IMG/VR virus record: IMGVR_UViG_3300025133_000005
Coordinates: 1-49,186 of that record
Origin: a virus
Length of the DNA stretch: 49,186 nucleotides
Strand: one strand, 5' to 3'
This document shows, piece by piece, positions 9,570 through 19,285 of this stretch (the stretch's first letter is position 1; each line of letters begins with the position of its first letter). A program made the translations under genes and the position numbers. Below the pieces are notes generated by a model, which did no database searches, had not been told where the DNA came from, and saw only the letters and a list, made by a program, of their open reading frames with translations.

Positions 9570-9821
9570 TTATGATAAGTTTAAATCTTTTATATCCTGA
9601 GCCAATTCACACAATAGAGTGTCGGCTTCATCTGAAATTATCATTTGATCGGTATATCTATTAAGTATTTCGTTTGAATTTATACCACTTAGATTCATGA
9701 ACTGACCTGTTGTTAGAATGTCTATTTGATCTGGAACCATTTGATTTGCTTTGGTATATAGATCTAAAAAGAATTCATTAAGCATATCAGCAGTTATTGT
9801 ATCTCCTTTTCGTAATCTCAT
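9570..9821 (-). CDS. Small hypothetical virion-region protein
   Basis: 83 acidic residues from ATG 9821 with GGAGGTATTTATA upstream. Helical with a DEADTLLCELAQDIKDL C-terminus; family not recognised. It sits between a tail-region protein and the ejection-protein genes, so it may be an assembly factor, but this is context only. Confidence 0.6.
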   Translation of the reverse strand: MRLRKGDTITADMLNEFFLDLYTKANQMVPDQIDILTTGQFMNLSGINSNEILNRYTDQMIISDEADTLLCELAQDIKDLNLS

Positions 9822-10354
9822 TATAAATACCTCCAGTAAAAAATAGTTCCTTTCATGGTTCTGTATTTCCCTTTAGCAGCTTGGTCGTATGATATGCCGT
9901 CTATGTATCTGTTGATGTGTATGTTTTGTCCTGAAATTGACTTACTCAACCCTTCGTCAGTCTCATCACCATCGTTGGAGCGAAAGGCACCCCAGTTATC
10001 ATCAAGCCTCACAAATGATCTGAAAGCTGTGTAGCCATCAGGCACCCTAAATGATGTCAACTGCTCTTCAAGTTTAACAGATATATCCTCCTGATACAAA
10101 TCCACTCGCATTGATCTCAAATACCTTATGATCTGCTCAACCTCTCTTACCTGATAGGAATTTACGGTGGACTGAGAATCATATGGAATGTTTTCTTTGT
10201 CATACTTCTCAGTTCTTTTCAGAACATCAATAAACTCATCTGTTAAATACATGAAGTTGTCTGCTGAAATTCCACTCTCTATTTTATCTGCAAGTTCATT
10301 TATTTGATTGTACAATGTTTTATTAAACCCCTGTTGGGTGCTTAACTTCATCAT
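9821..10354 (-). CDS. Hypothetical tail-region protein
   Basis: 177 residues, starting at ATGATG that contains the previous gene's TGA. The N-terminal half is helical and acidic; the C-terminal half is beta-like, with aromatic residues ending in GTIFYWRYL. No family is recognised. Located in the block of small genes after tail-tube B and before the ejection proteins; probably a minor virion component. Confidence 0.55.
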   Translation of the reverse strand: MMKLSTQQGFNKTLYNQINELADKIESGISADNFMYLTDEFIDVLKRTEKYDKENIPYDSQSTVNSYQVREVEQIIRYLRSMRVDLYQEDISVKLEEQLTSFRVPDGYTAFRSFVRLDDNWGAFRSNDGDETDEGLSKSISGQNIHINRYIDGISYDQAAKGKYRTMKGTIFYWRYL

Positions 10355-11052
10355 GATAACACCTCACATAGAATCTCAACGTCTATAAACACACTTAAAT
10401 ACTTACCTTCAACCCAAGGGTTTGCTTTTAAGTCAAAGAAGTTTCTTATATTAAACTCTATATATTCTGGTGTGTTTACAGGATCGTCAACAACAATCTC
10501 CACACGAGCATAATCAGTACCTGATGTCTTGTCTTCAAGATTATGCTTAACTCTCACATATGGGGTAAACACATACCTTCCTGACGCATCCAATATCGGA
10601 ACAACATTTGGACTTTTAGGAATCACAATAGTTCTCAATGAAGGCGATGATATAGCTCGCTCAGCATTTTCCTGAACATCCTTGGGATTAAATCTCGGAC
10701 TGTAGAACCCCCAAGAGCTATTGGTAACTTTCTCAACACCCCCAATCCAAGACATGGTTATGCTTCCTTTTAAAACTGTGTAATCCCTATTTGCATCAAG
10801 AGCAGTGTAAAGACTCTCTATTGTCTCCAAACTATCGGTGTCCTTTGCAGCTATGTATTTATCAGCGACTATTGGCTTCACTGAGGATGGATAGTCTGAG
10901 ATGTTTTCAGCAGGATACTTCAGCTGGCTTGTCCCTGATTTCATAAGATTATCACCATCCACATAGCCCTGCATCAATCCCAACAGCCTAGTCATAGCTG
11001 TGTTTATATCGGTATTTGTAACCGTCATTGTCTCCTTGTTCACTTTAGGCAT
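10351..11052 (-). CDS. Hypothetical tail-region protein
   Basis: 233 residues. ATG 11052 was preferred over ATG 11064 because GGAGAG stands 6-7 nt before it. The sequence alternates beta-type segments (TVLKGSITMSWIGGVEKV, YVFTPYVRVKHNLED) and ends in a hydrophobic strand (LSVFIDVEILCEVL). It resembles neither an enzyme nor a fibre. Place and composition suggest a virion tail or adaptor protein. Confidence 0.55.
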   Translation of the reverse strand: MPKVNKETMTVTNTDINTAMTRLLGLMQGYVDGDNLMKSGTSQLKYPAENISDYPSSVKPIVADKYIAAKDTDSLETIESLYTALDANRDYTVLKGSITMSWIGGVEKVTNSSWGFYSPRFNPKDVQENAERAISSPSLRTIVIPKSPNVVPILDASGRYVFTPYVRVKHNLEDKTSGTDYARVEIVVDDPVNTPEYIEFNIRNFFDLKANPWVEGKYLSVFIDVEILCEVLS

Positions 11053-11623
11053 CAAACTCTCCATTAAAAATTAAACCTGTTGGTAATATTGTTATGTAGA
11101 ATATTGATATGTCGTCTTCCAATTCTAATTTAGCTTTAACTCTAAACTTAACTGAATAGGCATTCCTACTTGCTGTTGCAATTTCACTAACAACAATTGG
11201 CTTGGAGCTTCTGTATCTGATCTCATCATTTAAAAATGCAGATGTCTCAGATTTTGACCCTTGCCCAACAGTTCTCAGATTGCCTTGGAAGGTATAGTTT
11301 CCGTCTGACGAATAGGTAACATCCAGTTTAGCCAAAGATACTGCTGATGAGATAAATGCCCTTATATTCTTATCCTTAACTTCATCAGTGTTGAATATGA
11401 TGTTTATTGTGTCAAGGTAAGATTCATAAGCGGACCCTCCCTCGTACAAAGGCACACTTATTGAGCTTTTCCCGTATGTTCCACCACCAGCCGTAAATGT
11501 CTGCGTGTCTGGATCGTAGGTATATGTTCCGCTACCGTCACTATATGTGTCGATATCAACTTTCCTTGTATCACAGAAATCCTGATAACCATAGCTCTCA
11601 AGGAGTAAATCATACCTAGCCAT
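11045..11623 (-). CDS. Hypothetical tail-region protein, beta-rich
   Basis: 192 residues rich in Tyr, Ser, Thr and Gly (DSDGSG/TYTYDPDTQTFTAGGG-type stretches). AGGAGGTGCATA is not its own site but that of its upstream neighbour; this start overlaps that neighbour's stop. Starts MARYDLLLESYGYQDF. Likely a virion protein lying immediately downstream of tail-tube B; function unknown. Confidence 0.55.
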   Translation of the reverse strand: MARYDLLLESYGYQDFCDTRKVDIDTYSDGSGTYTYDPDTQTFTAGGGTYGKSSISVPLYEGGSAYESYLDTINIIFNTDEVKDKNIRAFISSAVSLAKLDVTYSSDGNYTFQGNLRTVGQGSKSETSAFLNDEIRYRSSKPIVVSEIATASRNAYSVKFRVKAKLELEDDISIFYITILPTGLIFNGEFDA

Positions 11624-14310
11624 TATGCACCTCCTCCGCCTGTTGTTGGTGAAATATAGAATGAATTAAATCTATCTGGATCATCATATATAAATGTGAC
11701 AAGTTTTCCATTATAGTGGCTTAACTTCCTTATCTTCTTTCCATACTCAACATGTTTATCCCAGATAGATAGTTTATCATTAAACCTATATACATTCTCA
11801 CCATCACTTACATATAACATGTCATCAAATACTGTCATTTCTGGATCGTCACCAAACTCTATATTTGTGATTGCTTCAGAGACAACATCATATTGGACTA
11901 AAGGCACATTGTTTTCTGAGAATACCAAACGTCCACGAACAACCATTCCTTTATCATCTACAAAATAAACCTTATCACCAGACCCTACAAGCTTCTTTGC
12001 TCTCCTAGTCGCTGATTGGAATTGCTGACCTTTACCATTCACTCTAACGATTCCTTTCTCTGTGAACAAAAGAACACCGTCATATAGACCAGTCATGTGT
12101 TCTATGGTAGATCCAACTGTAATCGGATTTGTAAGAACTAAGCCATCTTCTCCAATCCACAATTTATTCTCCTGAACAACAAAGACCTTTCCTGCATTAA
12201 ACACAATGCTCTTCGCAGCAGTAATTAATTCCTGAAAAGAAGGTATGTCATATGGAAAGCTAGTTATGGATTTGTTTTTAGTCCAAGTTACAGGGCTGTT
12301 TATTTTAACTACTGGACTTGTTAAGTGTGCGCCACCATCAAATTGCACATCCATGCCATTAGGTGCGTAGTTTTGATTGCCGTAAACAGTTGATGCCACA
12401 ATGGCTCCATAGGTGAAGTTGTAGCAGTATGTTGCAGCTTGACCGAATCCCTTTTGAGCTATGGATATGATCTCATCATTCGACCAAACTACTAATCTTC
12501 TCTTTTTAAGTTGTTCTTCTGTAACCAAAGTTAATGATTCTGAATCAACAGGTATCATTATTGAGTTCTCAGCCTGAGATATAGCCAATGTGAATGTATC
12601 CAAACCATTAATATCTAACTCGTTTGATAGACTTGTCTTTGAATAGCTCCAATGATTGCCACACTTATTAGTAGCTTTAATTAAAGTATCAGATGTGACA
12701 CCCGTTATCTTTATGCCAGAAGCAGGGAGATCATAACTAGTGTTTGAGCTAGGACTGACAGCCACATCCACAGAACACGTGTAGACCCTTCCAAAGAACC
12801 TGTGTTGCAATGTGACGTTTGCTGCACCTGAATCACTTGGGTCCCAAGTGCTGGCATCTCTAGTAACATTAACTATATGTGTAACCTTTTCATATGACTC
12901 AGATATATAGGAGTCTGGAACATCTAGCTTGTATATTTGCCAAGCGTATGCGTTTGCTGATAGCACATTGTAGTTTGACGCTGTATAAGTCCTGTTGGGT
13001 TTTGGAGTTGCAAACGGGTTTCTCACAAGGGAATCTCCTGAAGCCACTAAGTCGCCTCCAAAATACTCTGTATAGAAATCATCCCTAGATCCAGTATATG
13101 CATCGTAGGTATTTGCAGATATGGTTGACTCTATAGGTGCTGATAGACTTGCTATAGCATGCTTGCCGTCAGATAGATTACTAACCTTTAAAATACCTTC
13201 AGTTACACCCAAGCATGTGGTATCTGAAGATGTTAATTTAGGGATGATAATATAAACACCTTCTGGAAGACTTTGCACAATTTTACCATTAGCAACAGTT
13301 GGTTGAGCATGACTTGTTTCCATTAGGTCAGTGTTCCAGTCAGCACCGCCTCCCGCCTCATCCTCAACATCTCCCCAAGACACAAACATGAAAGCATCGA
13401 CCTGCTCTACAGTATCTGGAGTGAAGCTTGAAACCAGTTCATATTTACCCGTATCTTGATCTTTCACTATATATTTTGTTCCTGTTTCTGACTCACCGTC
13501 CCTATCATACCCGTTGACGACTGCTGTCGATAGTGGCAATGAAGAGAAAACTCTTTTCGCATATTCGGGATATGAAACTGTATCAGAGAATTTAGAAATA
13601 ACACCTGAGTCATTCATAAATGCAAATCTAAAGTCTCCTTTTATTGGAGTTATCCTATGGTCTGAAACCTCTCCAGCATAGGCACCCCTGCATTCATAGT
13701 TTGTTGCATCGATTATATTTACGAAACAATTTATATCCCTCGTAAGTCTTGATCTTTCGACTCTGTTTTTTACATCGTAATCTGTTGTCATGGTATATGG
13801 TCTGTTAGTTTCAGAGAATCGAACAATACCATCTCTTACAATTCTATAAGCTTCACCAGTATTACTAACAACTATGTAGTATCTGCCTGTATCTAATAGC
13901 CAGAATTTATCACCTGTTTTAAATTGCATGTGATATGTAGCCTCACTTGCACCTGTGGTGAATATGGGTTCAAATCCATCCTTGCAAAGCTTTATATTTA
14001 TCTCTGGATATGCCTCTGAAACAACATAACACTCACGCTTCGCATTTATGCAGAGCAATAGGTTGACACCACTTATGTTTATTTCTTCCAACAGGAGCCA
14101 TTTATCAGCCTCTGTATTATCATTCATAACAATAGAGCCTTTCCTTTTGACAACAGCTCCATTGTCTATTTCCATATTGTTGAGATCCGAAACATATCCA
14201 TTGATAGCATCTCTATCAACATCAATCATTCCTTTCTCAAATGTAACCTTTGGTCTGGATATAAGTCTTGATAGCTTATTGCTCTCACTGCTTCTACCAC
14301 GTCTAGCCAT
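11623..14310 (-). CDS. Tail tubular protein B-like / nozzle protein
   Basis: 895 residues from ATG 14310 with GAAGGAGATAGAT upstream. The N-terminal lead (about residues 20-60: VTFEKGMIDVDRDAINGYVS, then NNMEIDNGAVVKRKGS) is the 'fixed-start, leading to R-x-G' style of podovirus nozzle proteins such as tail tubular protein B. The remainder is beta-rich with propeller-like repeats (LWIGEDGLVL, VYFVDDKGMVVRGRLVF, LYVSDGENVYRFND). Position directly after the tail-tube A-like gene is the usual order. The nozzle assignment is by family resemblance and synteny. Confidence 0.75.
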   Translation of the reverse strand: MARRGRSSESNKLSRLISRPKVTFEKGMIDVDRDAINGYVSDLNNMEIDNGAVVKRKGSIVMNDNTEADKWLLLEEINISGVNLLLCINAKRECYVVSEAYPEINIKLCKDGFEPIFTTGASEATYHMQFKTGDKFWLLDTGRYYIVVSNTGEAYRIVRDGIVRFSETNRPYTMTTDYDVKNRVERSRLTRDINCFVNIIDATNYECRGAYAGEVSDHRITPIKGDFRFAFMNDSGVISKFSDTVSYPEYAKRVFSSLPLSTAVVNGYDRDGESETGTKYIVKDQDTGKYELVSSFTPDTVEQVDAFMFVSWGDVEDEAGGGADWNTDLMETSHAQPTVANGKIVQSLPEGVYIIIPKLTSSDTTCLGVTEGILKVSNLSDGKHAIASLSAPIESTISANTYDAYTGSRDDFYTEYFGGDLVASGDSLVRNPFATPKPNRTYTASNYNVLSANAYAWQIYKLDVPDSYISESYEKVTHIVNVTRDASTWDPSDSGAANVTLQHRFFGRVYTCSVDVAVSPSSNTSYDLPASGIKITGVTSDTLIKATNKCGNHWSYSKTSLSNELDINGLDTFTLAISQAENSIMIPVDSESLTLVTEEQLKKRRLVVWSNDEIISIAQKGFGQAATYCYNFTYGAIVASTVYGNQNYAPNGMDVQFDGGAHLTSPVVKINSPVTWTKNKSITSFPYDIPSFQELITAAKSIVFNAGKVFVVQENKLWIGEDGLVLTNPITVGSTIEHMTGLYDGVLLFTEKGIVRVNGKGQQFQSATRRAKKLVGSGDKVYFVDDKGMVVRGRLVFSENNVPLVQYDVVSEAITNIEFGDDPEMTVFDDMLYVSDGENVYRFNDKLSIWDKHVEYGKKIRKLSHYNGKLVTFIYDDPDRFNSFYISPTTGGGGA

Positions 14311-14312
14311 AT

Positions 14313-14948
14313 CTATCTCCTTCTTCCGAAACTTCTACCCCTAAACCTTCTCAAACCCTTTGTTTTAACAGTTGTGTTAGCCATAGCCCATTGCGCTCTT
14401 TGCCTTTCAAGGTTACGTAAATCGATGTCACTGAATGCTTCACCAACATTACCGTATGCCCTCTCCTTAACTTCAAGCTCAAGAAGCTCCATGAAGTCAT
14501 CAAATCTAACATCAATTAAATCAGATGGCTCAACAATAGTGCTAGGCTTCTCAACAACAATAAGTTTCAGGATGTCGCCTTTAGACCATCCATCTTCGTT
14601 TATAATAACTCTGTCCGATACAGCACGTATTTTCGAATTAATAAAAGAACTATCTCGAATAATCTCCCACCTATTATCTGAATAAGCTTTACCTGAGACT
14701 ATTGCATATATATCTGTAGGAGCAGTCCATTTTGATGAATCTGCTGTGAATATGTAATCATACTCTTTTTGAAACTTAGCTTGGTTAACTCTCATAAGGT
14801 CGAGCTTAACTTGATTTGTAACTCTTATAGCTGCACTGGTAGGTAGTATCCTGTAGTCATCAGCATTCTCGCTATAGTCACCATCTTCAATTTCTTGTTT
14901 TAGAACCCAATCTAAGTCGTTGAAAAACTCATTGAAAGTATCAGACAT
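14313..14948 (-). CDS. Tail tubular protein A-like / head-tail adaptor
   Basis: 211 residues from ATG 14948 with GGAGGCTTAA upstream. Helical N-terminus, central beta domain (ADSSKWTAPTDIYAIVSGKA) and an acidic helix block (DFMELLELEVKERAYGNVGE), ending in a very basic RRFRGRSFGRRR tail. Length and order, upstream of the nozzle-like gene, match podovirus tail-tube A/gatekeeper adaptors. The Arg-rich C-terminus may touch DNA or portal. Confidence 0.7.
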   Translation of the reverse strand: MSDTFNEFFNDLDWVLKQEIEDGDYSENADDYRILPTSAAIRVTNQVKLDLMRVNQAKFQKEYDYIFTADSSKWTAPTDIYAIVSGKAYSDNRWEIIRDSSFINSKIRAVSDRVIINEDGWSKGDILKLIVVEKPSTIVEPSDLIDVRFDDFMELLELEVKERAYGNVGEAFSDIDLRNLERQRAQWAMANTTVKTKGLRRFRGRSFGRRR

Positions 14949-14960
14949 TTAAGCCTCCAA

Positions 14961-14987
14961 AAGAAAAGGGAGAGCCGAAACCCTCCC
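14961..14987 (-). terminator. Intrinsic terminator between capsid and tail genes
   Basis: On the minus strand GGGAGGG pairs with CTCTCCC (one G-U) around the loop TTTCGG, and TTTTCTTTT follows. It lies in the 49-nt gap after the small head-protein gene and before the tail-tube A-like gene. It probably lets capsid genes be expressed more than tail genes, with part of the transcripts reading through. Confidence 0.85.
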
Positions 14988-14997
14988 GAAAATAAAC

Positions 14998-15405
14998 TTA
15001 AGCGAAAGTAACTAACTTGGAAAAGATCTGTCCGTTAGTTCCAACGATGTTGAACCATATTGACTCTGTTGCTGTATCAACAACATCCATGTTGAGAGTT
15101 CCGTCTTGAATAACAACTCCACTCATTTTTGTTGCAACAATCGGTCCCCAGTAGATTCCACTTCCACCAGAAGTAATAGAAAGCTCAGTTGTTACTGCAT
15201 CAACAGTATACTGATTTACTCCAGCACTATCGGCTGAAATGAAAACGCTAGCGAAAACATCATCAGTAAGTGTAACACCATTGAAGTCTTTGCATACAGC
15301 AGTAAGAGCGATAGTATCTGATCCCTCTGCACCTAGTGAAAATTCAACGCTAGAAATTACTTTTCCAAGCCCTACGAGAGCTTCATTTCTTGTATCATAA
15401 CTCAT
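14998..15405 (-). CDS. Small beta-rich head protein (decoration candidate)
   Basis: 135 residues, nearly all beta-type, rich in Val, Thr, Ser and Gly, with an Ig-like rhythm (SSVEFSLGAEGSDTIALTAV ... ESIWFNIVGTNGQIFSKLVTF). It is placed right after the major capsid gene and ends at the strong terminator, as expected for an abundant capsid-decorating or head-stabilising protein. AGGAGAAATGAC precedes ATG 15405. The decoration role is inference. Confidence 0.65.
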   Translation of the reverse strand: MSYDTRNEALVGLGKVISSVEFSLGAEGSDTIALTAVCKDFNGVTLTDDVFASVFISADSAGVNQYTVDAVTTELSITSGGSGIYWGPIVATKMSGVVIQDGTLNMDVVDTATESIWFNIVGTNGQIFSKLVTFA

Positions 15406-15436
15406 GTCATTTCTCCTTTATTATAAATTAATACTC

Positions 15437-16789
15437 TTAACTAGCACCCAAAGCAATATAACCACATGCTCTTGGCTCAGTAACCATAAGTGTCTGTGTA
15501 ACATCCCATTCAGCAACATCTTTAGAGTTGTTGTTTGCAGTTGTATCAACAGGAATCAATTTAAGTGACTGAACACCCTTATTGATTTTACCATCAGCAA
15601 CATGAGTAATCATCTTAACACATGTAGGATCGAGAACCATTCCCCAATCTGAACCTGTAGCTGTAAGTGTTCCATCTGTGATAGTTTTGTTGAGACCAAT
15701 AGCACCGTCATCTGGAACTAACCACAATTTTCCCCATGCTGTATCAAGGAATTTCATGTCAACATAATAGTTGTCATTGCCCGGAAGCTGGAATCTACCT
15801 GCATAAATACCTGACTCTTGCTTACCCATCTGTACAAACTTATTGATAAACTGAGGACTACCGAACAACATTTTTTCATAATTGCTTCCGTATTTAACGA
15901 AATCAACCATGTATTCATCCATCATGTTTGATGTGATACCTGTTGCTTGAGAGAGTTTTCTAACTCCTTTAAGTCCAGTTAGAGTAGTTCCACCAGCACT
16001 TACGCATGGTGTGTTGTCTGCTCTAAGGAATTTGTCGAATCCACCCATAACGCCAAGTCCAGCGAAGTTAGCTTCTGCAACTTTACTGTCATTTGATTTG
16101 TAAAGGAATTCATTCATTCCTCTCATGATTTTACGTCTTTTCATTGCAGCTTGTTTAGCTAGAGAAACGTCAGCATGGAGTAAATCTGAGTGAGTGTGTG
16201 TTCCAATCTGAACAGCTTCACGTGATCTCATCATTGCATTATCAAGGAATGTTGGTGCAATTTCAACACCAGCTCCAACTTCACCATCGTAATCAGCGCA
16301 GTTGATAAGAACTGTTACTGTTGCACCTGTTGTGAAAGTTCTGTAATTCTCAGTATAAATTCCTTTTGAGTTTGTAAGCTGAACTCTTTTTGATTCACTA
16401 CCAGTTGAATCTCTGTATCTGATGATAGCTTCTGCAACACCATAAGTTGCTCCAAGGTCTTCATAAACATGAAGAAGCTGATTGTCTGGAATATAACTTT
16501 CATCAATAGTAACCTGAACTTTACTTCCATCTGCATCTGGAAGAATAAATCCAGCACTTAGAGTAACTGTTCTTGACTCTTCATCACCAATAGCCCATTG
16601 TGGCTTTTTGCTGGCTGAAGTTGTGTTGTGACCGCCCATCCAAGAAGTGAGTTTCCAAGCAGAAGCAAGAACTTGTTTGTCTCCCCATGCCTGATCTAAA
16701 ACCATTCTCTGAATGAGTAAATCATCATCCATTTGCTTGTAATTCATGCTGCCCGCATTAGGGCTGTTTACTGATACAATACTTACCAT
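15437..16789 (-). CDS. Major capsid protein
   Basis: 450 residues preceded by GGAGATTAATT. N-arm, then a domain with the characteristic spine-helix stretch (REAVQIGTHTHSDLLHADVS, then KQAAMKRRKIMRGMNEFLYK) and a beta-rich C-terminus ending in TLMVTEPRACGYIALGAS. This resembles HK97-fold capsids of the SU10/DUF5309 type in my judgement. It follows the scaffold gene by 12 nt and precedes the small head protein, the standard order. Highest expression is expected because it lies between the internal late promoter (17.3 kb) and the terminator (14.97 kb). Confidence 0.85.
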   Translation of the reverse strand: MVSIVSVNSPNAGSMNYKQMDDDLLIQRMVLDQAWGDKQVLASAWKLTSWMGGHNTTSASKKPQWAIGDEESRTVTLSAGFILPDADGSKVQVTIDESYIPDNQLLHVYEDLGATYGVAEAIIRYRDSTGSESKRVQLTNSKGIYTENYRTFTTGATVTVLINCADYDGEVGAGVEIAPTFLDNAMMRSREAVQIGTHTHSDLLHADVSLAKQAAMKRRKIMRGMNEFLYKSNDSKVAEANFAGLGVMGGFDKFLRADNTPCVSAGGTTLTGLKGVRKLSQATGITSNMMDEYMVDFVKYGSNYEKMLFGSPQFINKFVQMGKQESGIYAGRFQLPGNDNYYVDMKFLDTAWGKLWLVPDDGAIGLNKTITDGTLTATGSDWGMVLDPTCVKMITHVADGKINKGVQSLKLIPVDTTANNNSKDVAEWDVTQTLMVTEPRACGYIALGAS

Positions 16790-16801
16790 AATTAATCTCC
16801 G

Positions 16802-17248
16802 TTAAATTTTTAGTGATTCCGCACATAGTCTTCCTGATTTAGATAAGTTTTTAAACTTACCAACATCCATCGATCTGAGGTTACCTATAGGTTGTTCATA
16901 TGCATCTTGAATACCTACTGGTGCGCCCTGTGTAGATGGTCCGCTACCTGCACTTTCTGGCTGTTGTTCCGGTTTCACTTCTGGTTCAGATTTTGCTTTT
17001 TCAGCATTTTGAATTTGATTTGCTGTCATCTGCATAGCCATCTTTGTTGCTGTGTCATTGTCGATTACTGAAGGGTCTTTATCCAAGACATCCTTCAATC
17101 CATTATCATAGAGGTATTTGAAGTTTTCGTTTTCCAGATTCTCTTTCAGTCTTTGCTTTCTCTGAGACACTCTCTGATCTTCTTCCCTCTTTTTTCTAGC
17201 CCATTCAATTGTTTCTTGATCTAACCCGAAATCATTTGTTTCTGTCAT
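16802..17248 (-). CDS. Scaffolding protein candidate
   Basis: 148 residues, highly charged and Gln-rich. The N-terminal helix (EWARKKREEDQRVSQRKQRL), a flexible acidic Pro/Gln linker (about residues 85-115) and a short basic C-terminus fit phage scaffolds. It lies between portal-side genes and the capsid gene, and is the first gene after the palindrome-bearing promoter at 17.3 kb. ATG 17248 has GAGGAGGATAGAACG upstream. Confidence 0.75.
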   Translation of the reverse strand: MTETNDFGLDQETIEWARKKREEDQRVSQRKQRLKENLENENFKYLYDNGLKDVLDKDPSVIDNDTATKMAMQMTANQIQNAEKAKSEPEVKPEQQPESAGSGPSTQGAPVGIQDAYEQPIGNLRSMDVGKFKNLSKSGRLCAESLKI

Positions 17249-17279
17249 CGTTCTATCCTCCTCAATTTATATCACACCT

Positions 17280-17335
17280 AGTGCAAAATTTTGCACTACT
17301 AATTAAATGTTAACTTTACTTTACATGTTTTTCAA
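17280..17335 (-). promoter_or_regulatory. Late promoter with 18-bp operator palindrome (scaffold/capsid)
   Basis: Minus strand: -35 TTGAAA (17330-17335), 17-nt spacer, -10 TAACAT (17307-17312), then after 9 nt the perfect palindrome AGTGCAAAATTTTGCACT (17280-17297). The same layout, base for base in spacing, occurs at 27.6 kb. It lies at the end of the 90-residue gene and 31 nt before the scaffold start. No U-tract follows, so the palindrome is not a terminator. Confidence 0.7.
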
Positions 17336-17588
17336 GTTTTTTAATCAACTCGTCTATTTCTGTTAAGAAAATCGATGGCTTATTATAAAGCTTGCTGTCC
17401 TCTCCAATGACCGCATCGATGATACGTTTGCATAACCCCATCTGAACTCCGATGTAATTACGTATCTTGTCGTCCTCGGTTTTTCCAGACAAATAATCCA
17501 TCCATGATTTCTTGCTAATATCAATAGCTAGATTGTTTGCATGTGAATATGCAGCTATCGCATCCTTTAATACTTCATATTTGTTCAT
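17316..17588 (-). CDS. Hypothetical helical protein between portal and scaffold
   Basis: 90 residues, overlapping the portal stop as ATGA. Helical, with a basic C-terminus (IDELIKKLEKHVK); no family recognised. It may be a head-assembly accessory. Its last bases carry the -35 box of the internal late promoter. Confidence 0.6.
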   Translation of the reverse strand: MNKYEVLKDAIAAYSHANNLAIDISKKSWMDYLSGKTEDDKIRNYIGVQMGLCKRIIDAVIGEDSKLYNKPSIFLTEIDELIKKLEKHVK

Positions 17589-19285
17589 TGTACTTCACTC
17601 CCTACTGGCTGTCCTGCCATTGCTTGCTTATTCATTTCTACTTTAGCATTCATCTCGTCTTGAATTTGCTCTGGTGTCTTCAGCCATTCTGAAGGAGTTC
17701 CAACACCAAGAGTTTCAATAAGTGATTGCTCAAGCTCGAAGTTCTTGTAGATAGTTGGATTCTGTACAGCTCTTTGAAATAGCACCTGAAGTTTCCCAAG
17801 CTTAGTCATTCTATCAGCTGGAAGATAGCTACCTGATACAACCCTAAGACTCTTCATGTCAAGGATCATGTCCTGAGTTATCCCTTCAGGAAAGTTAAAG
17901 TCCTCAAAGTATATACCCATGATTCTCTGCATATCAGCTGTGGTTGGATTTATATGTCCAGCCTCAAGCCTCATAATGAAATCACTAGAACTCTTTGTGC
18001 TTGCTTCACCTATTAAACCTGCAACATCATTAGTTCTAATCTGCTTTTCTTGTATTCCAAAGTCAGCAGGATTGATCCCCATAACATAGAAGATAGCTTT
18101 TTGTGCTTCTTGGAACTGAAACATTGCACCCTGAGTAACCTCATTGAACTGAAGTTTAGTAACCATTCTGTTTACATCAAAACCTTTCCCAGCACCAGCA
18201 ACGCCAGCTGCAAGAAGGTCAATTCCAACTATCTCATTGGGATTCATGTCATTTAAGCTCATATGATCCAGTCCACAGTTTTTAGGTACAATCACTGGAG
18301 CATTGTTATTTCTAGCTGTATTGTCGCATATCTGATTGATAGCAGCACTCATCATTTCAACTGATGGCTGTATATCCTTATATATAGGTACACCAAAAAC
18401 ATTGTCAGGATCGAAGTTGGTTTGGCAGATATTGATTGGAATTCTACCATAAATGCCATTCTCGTTTCTTTCCTTCCTAGCAACAAACTCATGATTGACA
18501 ATAGTGTATCTCCATCCATCAACCATGTAGTATTCAGTTACAGGTAAAAGCCCTTGAGCATCAAACCCACTATCATCCTTTGCTTGCTGTTTCCATTGAT
18601 CATTCATATTGCCATTGCTATTTCCAGCAGGCTTATCATAGCCATATTCCTTTTTTAGATACTCTGGAGAGAAAGTACCTATAGTAACAATAATCCACTG
18701 TGCTGTTTCCATCGGATCAGAAGGATTCGCATTATAGTCAGGGATAACGGTTAATGGATCATAAACAATTATATCCATTGTTCTACCTTGAGGTATTGTT
18801 TTGGGCTCACCACTAGGCATTATGATCTTCTCAACTAACTCTTTCGTTGTTGTTTGTGAAAATATAGTTCCTTCGATTGCATGGAAGTAAGCTTGGTTCT
18901 GTTTCAGCCTTATATTCTCTTTTGCATAAACCTTTCTGAACTCCTTTTCCATATGCTTCTTAGCAATTGATCCTTTCTCATCATTACTCTCTACTTCATA
19001 CCTAGGCATGTTGGATGTAAGATCCTCAATCATTTTCTTACTAATAGCTTTATGTATCGGGTAGAGATATCTGCTGGTGTTTGCTGGGATATCATAATCA
19101 TCATCATCTGTCGAGCCATAATCAAATATACTACTAGATGACACATCTTCCATTTCCTCTGGCATAAACTGCTTATAGGATTCCCTTGATGCACGAATCT
19201 CTTTATACTTCACCTTGAAGCGTCTTGCACCTTCTTCCCTGCGTTCATTGTACTCTCTCAATAAATCAACATACTGACCTGCCAT
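17585..19285 (-). CDS. Portal protein
   Basis: 566 residues from ATG 19285 with AGGAGGCGATA. An acidic N-terminal patch (DYGSTDDDDYD, about residues 56-66) is followed by portal-type stem and wing sequence: KMIEDLTSNMPRYEVES, VYDPLTVIPDYNANPSDPME, and the long-helix region AAINQICDNTARNNNAPVIV with ADFGIQEKQIRTNDVAG. Length, content and position next to the large terminase identify a podovirus portal. It forms the dodecameric head vertex through which DNA passes. Confidence 0.85.
   Translation of the reverse strand: MAGQYVDLLREYNERREEGARRFKVKYKEIRASRESYKQFMPEEMEDVSSSSIFDYGSTDDDDYDIPANTSRYLYPIHKAISKKMIEDLTSNMPRYEVESNDEKGSIAKKHMEKEFRKVYAKENIRLKQNQAYFHAIEGTIFSQTTTKELVEKIIMPSGEPKTIPQGRTMDIIVYDPLTVIPDYNANPSDPMETAQWIIVTIGTFSPEYLKKEYGYDKPAGNSNGNMNDQWKQQAKDDSGFDAQGLLPVTEYYMVDGWRYTIVNHEFVARKERNENGIYGRIPINICQTNFDPDNVFGVPIYKDIQPSVEMMSAAINQICDNTARNNNAPVIVPKNCGLDHMSLNDMNPNEIVGIDLLAAGVAGAGKGFDVNRMVTKLQFNEVTQGAMFQFQEAQKAIFYVMGINPADFGIQEKQIRTNDVAGLIGEASTKSSSDFIMRLEAGHINPTTADMQRIMGIYFEDFNFPEGITQDMILDMKSLRVVSGSYLPADRMTKLGKLQVLFQRAVQNPTIYKNFELEQSLIETLGVGTPSEWLKTPEQIQDEMNAKVEMNKQAMAGQPVGSEVQ

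Noticed and set aside
17280-17297. Palindrome read as a terminator
   Set aside because: No U-run follows on either strand in a position to end transcription, and its spacing to a promoter is repeated exactly at 27.6 kb.
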